Shown in pieces: positions 23,547-35,022 of a stretch of DNA of 64,000 nucleotides. Source of the stretch: Bimuria novae-zelandiae CBS 107.79 (lineage: Eukaryota > Ascomycota > Dothideomycetes > Pleosporales > Didymosphaeriaceae); the NCBI GenBank assembly GCA_010015655.1, contig ML976714.1, positions 107,666 through 171,665 on the forward strand, in the 5' to 3' direction. Under the pieces are notes generated by a model. The model did no database searches and was not told the origin of the DNA. It saw nothing but the letters and a program-made list of their open reading frames with translations. A program made the position numbers and the translations under genes. Each line of letters starts with the position of its first letter. Position 1 is the stretch's first letter.

Positions 23547-24573
23547 AGAGATGATGTTCGATTCTGGCATTGTATTTATTCGGCTTTTGCCATTGCATTT
23601 ACGCGTGTCACTAGCATACCCAGGAGGTTGGGTGTTCGTGGTCTGTACAAAGTTTTCTTCATGGGCATATCTTTACTGGCGTAATGTCTATAGGCATCTG
23701 TTTGCGGACTCGATGATCCGCGTGAGACAATGTACGACATGGCAAGGCATGGCGTGACATGACGCACGGGACGGAAGGCGAGTGCGAGGGGCGCATTTGC
23801 CGCTTGCGCTTAAGATGACGACGTCAGAAGCGGCGTAGTAGTGTAGTGGTGTTGTACTTCATGTCATGAGCAAGCAAGGCGACGGTGTTCATTCTAGTTG
23901 GCAGGTTGGTCTGTCGTGTGATGTTCGTAGCCTTAAAAAGTAATAGGGCCGTTCGTGCTAGCCGCGCCACATGGATGCATCGATGCTGGCGTCTAGAGCT
24001 GCGTGTGGAGGGCGTGCATGAGTGGTGGACTTTAGCCTGGCGTTCGATCCTTCTCCACGTCCCGCTGAGCTGCACTGCACTGCTGCGAGGGTCCTGCAAC
24101 ACGCAAACAAACGTCACAGGCCTGGCACGATCGGCGTCAGTAGGGCTTGAGCCAGGCGACAATCGCAGCTTCGCTGCGTGTGCGTATGCGTGTGTGCCTG
24201 GCTGGGGCCCTCCCGGCGGTGCAGTTGGTGCCCGAAGGAACCACCACATTGGGGTCGTTCTCGCAGGCACCGCTACCCGTTCGCCTGGAATAGTGTGTCG
24301 CGCGCCCGGGGGCGTATCCTTAGCCATTCTTAGCCACGGACCAAACTGCCTTCCTGTACTTCGCGCAGCCGCAAGCCGTGTCCCCATCCTTCCCCATGTT
24401 CGAGCACAGCTTCTCGCGCTTCTCGCGACGTCTGGGAACTACCTATCTAACGCTCCTGCTTCTATCCTAGCACCCGCCTGCCGCAACTCCACGCGTAGAA
24501 GGAGCACTCGGCGCCTCTTGCGTTCACCTCCGCGCCTCCGCTCTCCGCCCACCCTCCAGCACGAACCCCCGCC
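23547..24573. promoter_or_regulatory. Upstream region of the creB-like gene
   Basis: About 1 kb between tandem genes. Two long overlapping opposite-strand frames (23885-24577 + and 24387-23824 -) are judged chance: the + frame begins with GTG and both are rich in Arg, Cys and Trp without domain structure. Bases 24460-24573 are C-rich and likely leader sequence. Confidence 0.45.
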
Positions 24574-26966
24574 ATGACTTCATTCTTTGGGCGGCTGAAG
24601 TCGGGGAATGTGAGTGCTGCGCTCTGCTGCCTGCGTGCGTCGTGACACAATGGCTGATACTTGCAATCTATAGGGTCCTGCCAGCCCAGCGTCGAGCGCG
24701 CCTCCAGCGAAGAAGGACCCGAATGCCCCACAGTTGACGCCGCTCGAGAAGTTGCTGGCAGACGCCGGCCCCGTGCGCGGCGACGGCAGTGACAAGTTCT
24801 TTGGTTTCGAGAACGTACGTGCTTCCACATGTGCTCTGCGTCGCGAGTCCGTTACTAATTGCGCCGATGTCTACAGTTTGGAAGCACATGGTAAATTCCC
24901 TCCAGCCAAGCCACCACCTCATAGACTGCCTTTGGAGCTCACACGCCGCTAGTTATTGCAACTCTATCGTACAATGTTTATATTACTCGGTCCCGTTTCG
25001 GGAACAAGTGATCAACTTTCCGTCTAGATCACCACCAGAAGCCCTCGAAAGACCAGCAAACGGTCCCTTGCCACGGCTGAACACAAATCTCTCTCCCGAT
25101 GCAAATGCGCAGACGCTGTCCCCGAAAGGGAGAAATTCGTTCTCCAGCCCCCAGACGGCGTCTCCACGAAAGCCTGCAATAACGCCCGGCGGCACCGTCA
25201 ACCCCCAGGGCCAGAAACCAGAGGATAACAAAGATTCGCCCGAGTATAAAAAGAAGCAGGCATTGGCAGCCGGTCCGGTGCTCAGCATGGACTACGAGAA
25301 CTCCCAGGCCTATGGCATGTCGGAGTCGCTGTTCAGCGCGCTAAAGGATATTTTTGAGGCAGTGATAGCCCACAGGTCACATATCGGCGTCGTCAGCCCC
25401 TACAAGTTTCTTGAAATTCTGAGGCGCGAAAACGAGATGTTCCGTACACCGATGCACCAAGACGCACATGAATTTCTAAACCTATTACTAAACGAAGTGG
25501 TGGAGAATGTGGAGCATTTTTCAAAATCGCGGGTACACGAGATAAACGACAAGGACGTCAATAGCATCACACTTCATTCGAACGTCGTTGATGTGACTGC
25601 GCCTAGCAACACTGGCTGGGTCCACGAATTATTTGAAGGCACGTTGACGTCCGAGACGCGATGCTTGACCTGCGAGAACACTTCCCAACGAGACGAAGCG
25701 TTTTTGGATCTATCGGTGGATTTGGAACAACACTCGTCCGTAACAAGCTGCTTACGAAAGTTCTCGGAGGAAGAGATGCTATGCGAGCGGAACAAATTCC
25801 ATTGCGACAATTGTGGTGGGCTACAAGAAGCAGAGAAGCGCATGAAGGTCAAGCGACTACCCAGGATTCTCGCGCTCCACCTCAAGCGATTCAAGTATAC
25901 TGAAGACTTGCAAAGACTACAGAAGCTGTTCCATCGCGTCGTATATCCGTACTATCTCCGACTCTTCAACACGACAGACGATGCAGAAGATCCAGATCGA
26001 CTCTATGAGCTCTACGCTGTGGTAGTCCACATTGGAGGTGGTCCGTATCATGGCCACTATGTATCAATAATAAAGACGCAGGATCGCGGCTGGCTGTTGT
26101 TTGACGATGAGATGGTAGAGCCCGTGGACAAGGCATACGTACGGCGCTTTTTTGGAGGCGAGGATCAGTTGGCATGCGCATACGTTCTATTCTACCAAGA
26201 AACGACCGAAGAGGCAATGATGAAAGAGCAGGAGGAAGAAAGCCTAGCAGCTGCAAAACAGGCCGCCGAGGTGAATACCGAGCCCGTTTCTGTCACAACG
26301 CCCAAGGCAAACGGTCTAGCGAACGGCCAAGCGCCCTACATGCCGACAACTCCCACGGTAGAGAAGGACGACCAGTTCGCCAGTCTCGACCATGCCGCCA
26401 CAGCTCCGCCCCTCATCACCGCCGAGCACAACGTTCCACTAGAACATGTCCCGACGAGCATCCCGATGCTAGGCAAGCGGCAAAGCAATCTCGCCTCCAA
26501 GAAAGACAAAGCCGAAAAAGCGCGAGAGGAGAAAGAGCGCAAGGCCGTGGAGAAAGAAAACGAGAAACTGGCCAAAGCCAAGCGCAAGGAGCTCGAGAAC
26601 CAACGCCGCGACATATTCCGTAAGCAGGAGGACGAACTCAGGCAGGCGCTCGCTGCTTCGCGCGAGTCAGCGACGCAAGAATCTAAGAGACGGAACGCCG
26701 ACGGCGGCGCGGAGACCGAAAAGCCGGAGAACGGCCTGGGCAGTCTCAGCAAGGGCAGTGGGCTCAGCAGGTTCAGGCACAGCAGCATGAGCTTGAGACA
26801 CAAGCCCAAGTTCTGGTCCGCCGGGAAGGACAGCAAAGACGAGGATGTGCCGGGGGCGCCGGGCGAGAAGGGGGATGCTATGCCTGCCGAGGGTACGCCT
26901 AAGGAGGAGAAGGAGAAGAAGAATCGGTTTAGCCTGGGCCGCAAGAAGAGCACGTTTCATCTGTAG
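24574..26966 (+). CDS. creB: CreB-like ubiquitin C-terminal hydrolase (USP12/46 type)
   Basis: Four exons: 24574-24609, 24674-24814, 24877-24890, 24953-26966; 734 residues. Exon 3 is a 14-nt microexon encoding FGSTC, and intron 3 splits the codon of the catalytic Cys (residue 64): TG is in the microexon and T begins exon 4. Joined, this gives the Cys box [32 protein letters not shown] motif, zinc-binding CLTCEN and CDNCGG pairs, and a His box ([12 protein letters not shown], about residue 430, followed by WLLFDDE) complete the USP core. The C-terminal third is a Lys/Glu-rich coiled coil ([20 protein letters not shown]) as in Aspergillus CreB, which acts with the WD protein CreC in carbon catabolite repression. 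A start at 24789, which a plain ORF call would give, would lose the Cys box. Confidence 0.95.
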
Positions 26967-28029
26967 AGTGGGTGGGACGTTAGTGTGGAGGTTTCCAGGC
27001 GCGCCAATTCTGCGTGAGGCCTCCTGTGTAGCTTTGGCAGAGACTGGTGCTTGTGTATATTTCTTTTGGCCAGAGGGATGGGAAAGAGAGGGTGGCATTT
27101 TTATGACGGACGGGTGTATATTTGAGATGGAAAGGAGGACTTTTGGCATGGAGAGCAGAGCATTCTTTGACACGGCACAATCTGTACGGCACGGCATTGC
27201 GAGTACGCTTTTGTTCATAGTGTTAGCGGATGGACGGATATGCGACATCGGTCTGTCTGTCTGTATTCGAATGGAGTTGTTACGAGCATTTTTATGGTGA
27301 TTTTAAGTCCGAGTGACTGCGAGTGTTTTGCAAAGATGGATGGGCGACGTCGGTTGTCCGTCTGTATTCGAAAGGAATTATGCTGGTTCTGAGTGCGAGT
27401 GTGAGTGTAGATGTCACGCAGGTCGACAACTCAGCAATCCACTCATACAAACAACAGGGGTATATAAGTAGATACTTACCCTGTGGATGGTAGACTCATA
27501 GATAATTCAAGTACTAGCTATCAGCTCAAGCCCAGTTCGACTGTTTCGGGTTGTTTGGCTCGTGGCTAGGTTAAATGGTTCTTATTGTAGACAGTGGAGT
27601 GGTAGTGCCTTCAGATGTGTGGACAGATAAGTTGGGCTTCGTGGGGTTTAAAGTGTGACAATAGGTTGCAAAGTTTTGGTGGATGTTGTATACATAACGT
27701 GCTTGGTTGACATCACTGTTTCGTTTAAATCGGAATAATTGAAAACTGTTAGCTGGTAGATTCGGTACTGGCTTTGAGACCAGGGTAACAGTGACACGGC
27801 GCAGCTTGAGAGGATAATTGACAGAATTGTTAATGGTGGTTTCGTTTCGCTATGTGTTGTCCTTGACATTTTGAACAACAGTAACGGCCAGTGTAGAGAA
27901 TGTCTGCCTTCGTTCCCCTCTCCTCACAGCCGCCTATTTGCTGACAAGCTGTGTTTGGTCAGACGTCACTGTGAACATGCCGTCTCCTATAAACCCAAAC
28001 TCAGCTGCGTATTCCAACAGATACCATGA
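26967..28029. other. Convergent 3' flanks, no gene seen
   Basis: Between creB (+) and ARPC2 (-). A word GTCTGTATTCGAA occurs twice (about 27257 and 27361) within an imperfect duplicated block containing a GATGGATGGG/GATGGACGG stretch. The remainder is AT-neutral with no coding signal. Confidence 0.5.
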
Positions 28030-29136
28030 TCAAGCCTGAACCTTGAACGTGCGCCCACTCGCTGTCTTGCGCTCCTTCTCCTCTGCCTCTGGTCGGGCAC
28101 GACGCAGTATCTGCAGGAAGTCGGCAGTCCGCTTCCGCATCCTCGAGTGGATGTAAGCCTTGGAAGCCTTGATGTGGTAGTGAAAATAGTCCCTGAAGGT
28201 CTGGATGTGTGAGATGACGTCTGCTCGCCGCGCGTTTGCGAGATGGCGTGGGAAAAGGACTACAATCGTCAGTACACACCCAATATCTAAAGCATGACAG
28301 AATCACCAAAGGTAATGTAGCCAATATCATGGGAGCCGGAGGCATCAACGCCGGGGATACCCTGAAGCTCTAGCGGCGGGTCGTTCCTAAAAAGGACCTG
28401 CGGCGCATTCTGGATAGCTCTCCGTCGGGCGTCCACAAACTCCTGCAAGAAGACCTTGCCAAAGATTCTATCCGTCTCTTCCCGGAATACAGTCGAGAAA
28501 ATGACAGTGACTCTGTCGTGGCTCGCCTTGATATAGATGGCTTCCTCTTCCCGGTAGTGGATCGCTCGTACTTCGCCGCCCTCCTTCACACCCTGCGGCG
28601 CCGACTCGGATGTGTACTTTGAAGCTTCCTCTTGCAGATGCTGGAACTCGTCAAAGGCTTGCTCAAAGGGCGCGGCCATGGCATTGCGCTTGAGGAGGGA
28701 TATGCGCTTGACCAGGTCATCCTTGGCTTCTACCCATTGTTAGACCGTTACTTGATATAATGTAGATTCAGGCTCACCCTGATCCTCGGGAAGATTCTCC
28801 AAGTCTATCAGTACCGAGAAGTCGTAGCCTGACTCTGGCTCCACAATGTAGGGTCCATATTCGCGCTCGAGCACGGCCTGGGCTCCGTATTGCACAAGCT
28901 CAGTGAAGCACTTGACGTTTATCGAGACCAATATCTTAGTTTTTGATTCAGGAGTGGAAATGTGGAAGGTGACGCCGTCGAAATCGGATACGACCTGGTC
29001 GATTGACGTGGGTGGTGCGCTGCTACCTGTTAGCTAGCTATCCGTGGGCCGCGCCCCGGCGGGGTATTGCGCACCCTCCGAATCGTTCTCTGAGCAGCGA
29101 CTCAATGAGGACGTTCTGGTAGTCGAGGAGAAGCAT
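28030..29136 (-). CDS. ARC35: Arp2/3 complex subunit 2 (ARPC2, p34-Arc)
   Basis: Four exons (complement): 29136-29075, 29022-28778, 28729-28307, 28259-28030; 319 residues, introns 47-52 bp. It begins [15 protein letters not shown], the usual family start. Recognisable blocks are [77 protein letters not shown] and GYITFVLFPRHL, followed by the long C-terminal helix ([31 protein letters not shown]). The subunit pairs with ARPC4 to form the core of the Arp2/3 complex, contacts the mother actin filament and supports actin patches, endocytosis and hyphal tip growth. The first intron uses acceptor CAGGTAG; an AG five bases earlier would place a TAG in frame. Confidence 0.95.
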
Positions 29137-29431
29137 GGCTGCTTGTTTTCTAGCTCGGGGCGCGCTGTGGTCTGGCGGGGAGCTGCAGTGAACGCGGAGG
29201 TCGGAGGTGTGATGTTCGTCGAGTGGGCTGTGGCGCAGCTAGCGTGGCTGAACTTGTGGGGTTTCGCCAAAAGTTCGAGAGCTTCTCAGAAAAAGTTCAC
29301 CGGACTTCCAGTTCGTAGTGGCGCATGATTCACAAAACGTCCACGGTGATGCAGGGTTGATATTGCGCGGTCGCAAACCCATTCTACTGTTCTTTCTCTC
29401 GTGATACCCCTCTTTCCTTTTCTCGCGCAAC
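29137..29431. promoter_or_regulatory. Bidirectional promoter, ARPC2 and UTP12
   Basis: Only 295 bp separate the two opposed start codons, so the genes share a promoter region. The segment before 29432 is pyrimidine-rich (CTTTCTCTCG..CCTCTTTCCTTTTCTCGCG), typical of ribosome-biogenesis gene leaders in fungi. No TATA box seen. Confidence 0.6.
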
Positions 29432-32387
29432 ATGGTCAAGACATACAAGTAGGTCGCGCTGTCCCGAGACGAAAGCTACGACTGACAAAAACAGCAAGTA
29501 CGAACAGACCGACACTTTCGGTGTTGTCGCAACCGCTACTTCCAACATTGTATGGACCTCCGAGGGCCTTGCGCAGCCTGGATCCAGCCGGTCCGCAGGC
29601 GCAGGCCGCGCATACGCAGCTGCAAATGAAGAAGTACTATGCTGGGACGTTAAGAAGGGCGAATTGCTGAGCAGATGGCGCGATTCGTCTTGCACAGAAC
29701 AGGTCACGGTAATATGCAGGAGCGATGTGAACCCTGATCTGTACGCTGTTGGATACGCCGACGGAAACATACGAATTTGGGATTCAAGAACAGCGACCGT
29801 CGTAATAAGCTTCAACGGACACAAATCGGCTGTCACCGTACTCGCCTTTGACGGTTCCGGTGTACGCCTTGCGAGTGGCTCTAAAGACACGGATATCGTC
29901 ATGTGGGATCTGGTGTCGGAAGTTGGACTCTTCAAGCTTCGAGGGCACAAGGGAGAAATCACCGGACTGCATTTTCTCCATCCGAAAAAAGTGACGCAAG
30001 AAGATGGTGTGGATGGAGAAGACACCGAAATGGATACAGACCAGGCCTTCCTACTCTCCACAAGCAAAGACGCGCTGATAAAGATCTGGGACGTCAACAG
30101 CCAGCACTGCATCGAGACCCACGTCGCGCAAACGAACGGAGAATGCTGGTCTCTGGGAGTATCTCCGGACGGCAGCAGCTGTATGACTGCTGGAAACGAC
30201 GGCGAGCTCCGTGTATGGGCTATTGACCTCCCTGGTCTCGGACAGGCGGCTTTGGCCGTTGGTGGTGGTGCCGAGCAACGATATTTGCACGAGAGAGGAA
30301 CTCTGTATCGCCAGGGTAAAGATCGGACGCTTGGGATCGCCTACTACGCAAAGGCGGATTACATTGCCGTACACGGTTCAGAAAGAGCAATCGAGATCTG
30401 GCGGATACGAAGCGAAAAAGAAGTCCAGAAAGCGCTATCCAGAAAGCGGAGAAGAAGACGAGAGAAGGCAAAGGAAGAAGCAAATGGCGAGGTGCCTGAA
30501 GCTGACGAAGAGACCAGCCTGGCAGACGCAACGATCGGAGACATCATTGTACCCTATGTCACCGTACGGATAGCACCCGGCGGAGGCAAGGTCAGGTCAA
30601 TCTCATGGATGAAAGGCAAATCGAAGAAATTACAACTACTGGTTGGGACTGACAGCAATCTCATCGACGTATACGAAGTACCTCAAAAGTCAAAATCGAA
30701 GAGCGAGGAGGAGCCAGAATACGAACGGACGTTGTCTGTTGAGCTTGCGGGACACAGACAAGACATCAGAGCGTTAGCTTTGAGCTCAGACGACCGCATG
30801 TTGGCCTCTGCCTCAAGCGGAAAAGCTGCGAATGGAGGACTGAAGATCTGGAATGTAAGGACAAAAAACTGTCTTCGAACGTTAGAGTGCGGTAAAGCAC
30901 TGTGCGCAGCGTTCCTTCCTGGAGACAAAATTGTCGTAGTCGGCACCAAAGACGGTGACATCGAGCTCTACGACATCGCAGCATCATCACTTCTCGACAA
31001 GATCCCCGCACATGAAGGCACTGTCTGGACGCTCCAAGTCCACCCCGACGGCAAGTCGCTCATCACCGGCGGCGCCGACAAGACTATCATATTCTGGAAC
31101 TTCGAAATCGTGCAGGAAGAGATCCCCGGCACAAAACGCACAATGCCACGCCTCAAGCTGGTACAGTCTCGCATCCTAAAACTCAACGATGATGTCCTCA
31201 GCGTCCACTTCTCGCCCGACTCGCGCCTCCTCGCCGTCGCAACCATGGACAACACCGTCAAAGTCTTCTTCGTCGACTCCCTCAAGCTCTTCCTCAATCT
31301 CTACGGCCACAAGCTGCCCGTCCTCAACATGTCGATATCCAGCGACTCGAAGCTCATCGCGACCTCCTCGGCCGACAAGAACATCCGCATCTGGGGCCTC
31401 GACTTCGGCGACTGCCACAAATCGCTGTTCGCGCACGAAGACTCCATCCTCAACGTGTCCTTCATCCCGCACCCCGTCAGCGCCGACGAAAAGCACATCC
31501 TCTTCAGCGCGTCCAAAGACCGGCTGCTCAAAACCTGGGACGCCGACAAATTCGAGCAGATCCAGCGCTTGCGCGGCCACCATGGCGAGATCTGGGCTCT
31601 CGCTATGAGCCGCACAGGTGACTTTGTGGTGACGGCCAGCCACGACAAGAGCATGCGCATCTGGACGCGCACCGACGAACCCCTCTTCCTCGAAGAAGAG
31701 CGCGAAAAGGAACTCGAAGAGCTCTACGAGAACACGCTGGCCACCTCCCTCGACGACGACAACCAGGATGGCCTAAACGGCGACGCACCCGAAGTAGGCG
31801 CCGCATCGAAGCCCACAACCAGCACCCTCACAGCCGGTGAGCGCATCCAGGAAGCGCTCGACCTCGGCCTCGCAGACCTGCACCTCGTGCGCGCCTGGTC
31901 CCTCCAAAAACGCGCGAACCCCTCCCTCGCCCCCCCCCAGCGAAATCCCCTCTTCCTCGCCCTCAACAACATCTCCGCAGAACGCCACGTCCTCTCAGTC
32001 CTCCAATCCATCCCCGCCGCCTCCCTGCACGATGCCCTGCTCGTCCTGCCCTTCGCCTCCCTCCCCGCGCTCTTCACCTTCCTCGCTATATGGGTGCAGC
32101 GACGCTGGAATGTCACGCTTACCTGCCGCGTGCTGTTCTTCATGCTGAAGACGCATATGCGGCAGATTGTTGCGAGCAGGGAGCTTAAGAGCGTGTTGGA
32201 GGGGATGAGAGGGGATTTAAGAAAGACGCTGGGTGGGGATAAGGACTTGATTGGGTTTAATGTGGCGGCGGTGAGGTTTGTGGGGGAGAGGGTCGAGGAG
32301 AGGGGGACGGTGAGGTTGGAGGATGCCGTGGAGAAGGAGGAAGGGGGTGGAGGGGGGAAGAAGAGGGCGTTTGTGGATGTTGCATAG
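29432..32387 (+). CDS. UTP12: U3 snoRNP protein Utp12/Dip2 (WDR3)
   Basis: Two exons: 29432-29448 and 29495-32387, 969 residues. The first exon is only 17 nt (MVKTY plus two bases of Asn), followed by a 46-bp intron (GTAGGT..CAG). Two WD40 propellers follow, with repeats such as IRIWDSRTATVVISFNGHKSAV, KDTDIVMWDL, KDALIKIWDV, ADKTIIFWNF, ADKNIRIWGLDFGDCHKSLFAH and HDKSMRIWTR. A basic linker (SRKRRRRREKAKEE) lies between them. The last ~200 residues are the all-helical Utp12 domain (PLFLALNNISAERHVLSVLQSIP..). In yeast the protein belongs to the UTP-B part of the small-subunit processome for 18S rRNA maturation in the nucleolus. Wobble bases are C-rich through about 32090, then sharply G-rich to the stop. 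Confidence 0.95.
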
Positions 32388-33006
32388 AGGAAAAGGTATT
32401 TTAAGGTGAAAAGACAGATAGCATTGCATGGAGTTTCAAGTTTGTCATGGTGCATGTGTATCTCATTCGGTGCTTATGTCACGCACGGGCTGTGGAAGGC
32501 ACGTTATTGTTGTAGTGATATATATCACTGTAATTAATGGTCCATGGCTGAGTGTTGAGCATACGGCCCTATTACTGTGCGGATGTTTATGTTGACTACA
32601 CGCTCTGTGAGCACACTGATAGAATGACGACAATAATACATTGGTCTGAGTGGCCCGACAAGAGAACAAGCTCTCACACGGCAGACGTGTCTCTTCACGC
32701 AGCAATCCTCCTCAATTCTCAAAGGGCTCCGACCAAATGTACGTTCTCGAGAAAGGCCGATTCGCCAATCCCAAAGCAGACTTCAAGTGTGATCGGGCCA
32801 ATCCCAACTCGGGACACGAAACAAAAAAAAAGATCCAATGACCATCTGAGTCAAGACGCCACCCACATGCCCGAAAAACGCCTGTCGCTGTATCCGTATC
32901 CGAACCACCAGAGTCAGTGGAATCCTGCCAAATACATAAACGAAAGAAGAACTTCATCCGGATCCCATACTTCGTCCAGACCCGCCAGGTATGGAGTGAT
33001 ATCCCC
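32388..33006. other. Convergent 3' flanks, no gene seen
   Basis: Between UTP12 (+) and TFIIS (-). It contains a 14-bp palindrome GTGATATATATCAC near 32516 and a run of A near 32822. Small opposed frames at 32552-33010 are treated as chance. Confidence 0.5.
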
Positions 33007-33985
33007 CTAGGAGAACTTCCACCGGTTACCGCAATTCATGCACTCGCAAAAGGTCGTCATCGGTTCGTCAGCACTTCGTGTCTGCGCTTGCGAGTAGCTG
33101 ACCATGCGCTGCTTGCACTTTCCGCACTGGAACTCTTTGGAGATGGACTTTTCGACCTGGGCGACCATGGCGTTGTTCATGTTCTCCTTCTCGAGCTTCT
33201 CGTCGGCGGCGCGGCGCTCGTCCGACTTCATCTCCTTGGCTGTCATGGTGGCGAAGCGCTGGGGTGGGATCTCGCCCGACTGGACGCGCTTGCGGAGGTG
33301 GACAGAGGACTTGTTCTTGAGGTTTGAGAACAAAGAGCGTATCTTGATCTTGTAGCCGTCGGTTACGCGGTTACCGGCGTTATCGTAGACGGCGACTTCG
33401 ACGGCGCGGGCAGACTTTAGGATGTCGGCGGGGGCTATTGAAATGTAAGCTTACGGTAGATGTGATTTAGGATTTACAGTGGCACGTACGCTCTTCGCTC
33501 ATGTAGGCTAGGCCGTCGTACATCAGCCTAACAGACGCATCCCGCTGCTCGTCGCCGGTGACTTGGTACTTGACATTATCCGTCTTGTGGTTTCGCTTCT
33601 CGGGCGCCACGCCGTGCTTTTGTTTGGCCGCGGCCGGTGCCGGCGTAGGCGCTGGTGACGCAGTTTTGGAAGGCACGGGCGCGGGGGATGAAGTGCCATT
33701 CGCAGCGCCCACGGGCTTCCGCGCAGCAGCAGCAGCCTTGATAATCTTGACCTCATCCCTCCACTTGGAAACCATGCGGGTGGCGAGTGACGCGACGGTG
33801 GGGTCGGCGTGCTGGCGCAGTTTGTTCACGGTAACACCAATCTTGGTCTGGCGCAGCAAGTCTTCAGTCGGCTTGATACCCTCCTTAAGTTCGTTCAAGA
33901 GCTTCAGAATCGACGCGCTCGGCTCCTTCTCTTCGATGGCTTTGCTGATGGCCTTGCCGCGAAGGGCAACTTCTTTGTGGTCCAT
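33007..33985 (-). CDS. DST1: Transcription elongation factor TFIIS
   Basis: Two exons: 33985-33490 and 33434-33007 (complement), 307 residues, 55-bp intron (GTACGT..TAG). The N-terminal LW/TFIIS-N domain covers residues 1-80 (ILKLLNELKEGIKPTEDLLRQTKIGVTVNKLRQHAD). A Pro/Ala-rich linker follows, then the three-helix central domain (VRLMYDGLAYMSEE..KIKIRSLFSNLKNKSSVHLRKRVQSGEI). The C-terminal zinc ribbon has Cys pairs FQCGKCK and CECMNC and the catalytic hairpin QTRSADEPMTTF. TFIIS enters the RNA polymerase II funnel and stimulates cleavage of backtracked RNA. The gene is head to head with EAF6, 384 bp apart. Confidence 0.96.
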
Positions 33986-34369
33986 TGTTGCGTGGAGAGT
34001 CGTGAAAGGTGGGGCAGGTGGTCGCGGGCAAACAGCGCAGAGCTGCGGTGTAGGCGGGCTTATATAGCGACAGGACAGGTGTCGTCAAACAGGCGCGTGG
34101 GTGACTTGACGGGAGTGTGTGCACACGCGCTTTGGTGTATGATGTCGAACATTTGAAGCTGTCGGCTGCGGAGACAAGGCGCTCGGACCGACTGATGGTT
34201 CCTGCTCGCAGCTGTCTGGAACCTCGGTGGAAGGCGCAACCCGTTGAAACATCGAACCAAGGACCACCTGTTTCCCTACCGTGGAACCCCAGATTCGTTC
34301 CCCAGATACCAATTGCGCAAAAATACCGAACAACTGCAACCGCACCCATACTCTGCGAAAGATTCCACA
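33986..34369. promoter_or_regulatory. Bidirectional promoter, TFIIS and EAF6
   Basis: 384 bp between opposed start codons of two nuclear transcription-related genes, suggesting co-expression. No TATA box stands out. Frames crossing the region are chance. Confidence 0.55.
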
Positions 34370-35022
34370 ATGGCCGAGAATGCGACCCCGGTAGCCGCGA
34401 GCAACGCGCAACCTGATGCCTCGCGCGGTATGCCCTACTACGAACGTTTACGACGCGACCTACGAGAGTCTCTCCAGAAGAAGCGAGCCATAGATCACAA
34501 CTTGGTACATAGCCGCCTCAGCTAGCTGTATTTCCGCATACTTACGGGTTGGTGTAGGAGCAACTCGAAGCCACCATCCTCCGCGTCGAAACGCAGTACC
34601 TGGAAGAGACCAGCGCCGGAAACATCATCAAGGGCTTCGACAACTACATCAAAGGCGCCGTCCCGGCTAGCACGACCAGCTCTACGGGCACAGCGACGCG
34701 GCGGAAAGCGCAGATCAATGAAGTGGATAGAATATTCAGCCGGAGCTCCAGCGCTTTCGTGAGGGCAAGTAACGTACCGTCCCTCCACTCTGGACGGAAC
34801 TGATTTTTCTTGGTGTAGGAATCCTCCACGCCGGGCTCCGCACAGACGACGCCGTCCCACGCTCAGACCCCGACGTCCTCATTTCCCACGCGCGAGAACA
34901 GCCAGCCCACCTCTAACGGCGCGAGCAGAAACGGCGGCAGCAAGAAGAAGAAGGCGCCCGACGACGACAACGACCCCAAGTCCGCCAAGCGGCACAAGAT
35001 CACCTACAGCCTCGACGGCTAG
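34370..35022 (+). CDS. EAF6: Chromatin modification-related protein Eaf6
   Basis: Three exons: 34370-34504, 34558-34758, 34819-35022; 179 residues. Introns: 53 bp (GTACAT..TAG) and 60 bp (GTGAGG..TAG), both phase 0. A later GTAACG at 34769 is a possible alternative donor, but it gives an unrelated basic tail, so GTGAGG at 34759 is used. The conserved core is MPYYERLRRDLRESLQKKR followed by a coiled coil (QLEATILRVETQYLEET) and SAGNIIKGFDNYIKG, then RIFSRSSSAF. The tail is Ser/Pro/Asn-rich and ends in a Lys-rich patch (SKKKKAP..AKRHKITYSLDG). Eaf6 is a shared small subunit of NuA4 and NuA3 histone acetyltransferases. Confidence 0.93.

Noticed and set aside
23824..24577. Two long overlapping opposite-strand frames (230 and 187 codons) upstream of creB
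   Set aside because: The + frame starts with GTG, neither has domain-like content, both are rich in Arg/Cys/Trp, and the area reads as promoter and leader sequence.
24789..24952. An ATG start for the deubiquitinase at 24789
   Set aside because: It runs through two introns and omits the Cys box; the four-exon model from 24574 restores the family N-terminus.
34759..34818. Alternative EAF6 donor at GTAACG (34769)
   Set aside because: It would give a basic tail unlike Eaf6; the GTGAGG donor at 34759 yields the expected Ser/Pro/Lys-rich C-terminus.
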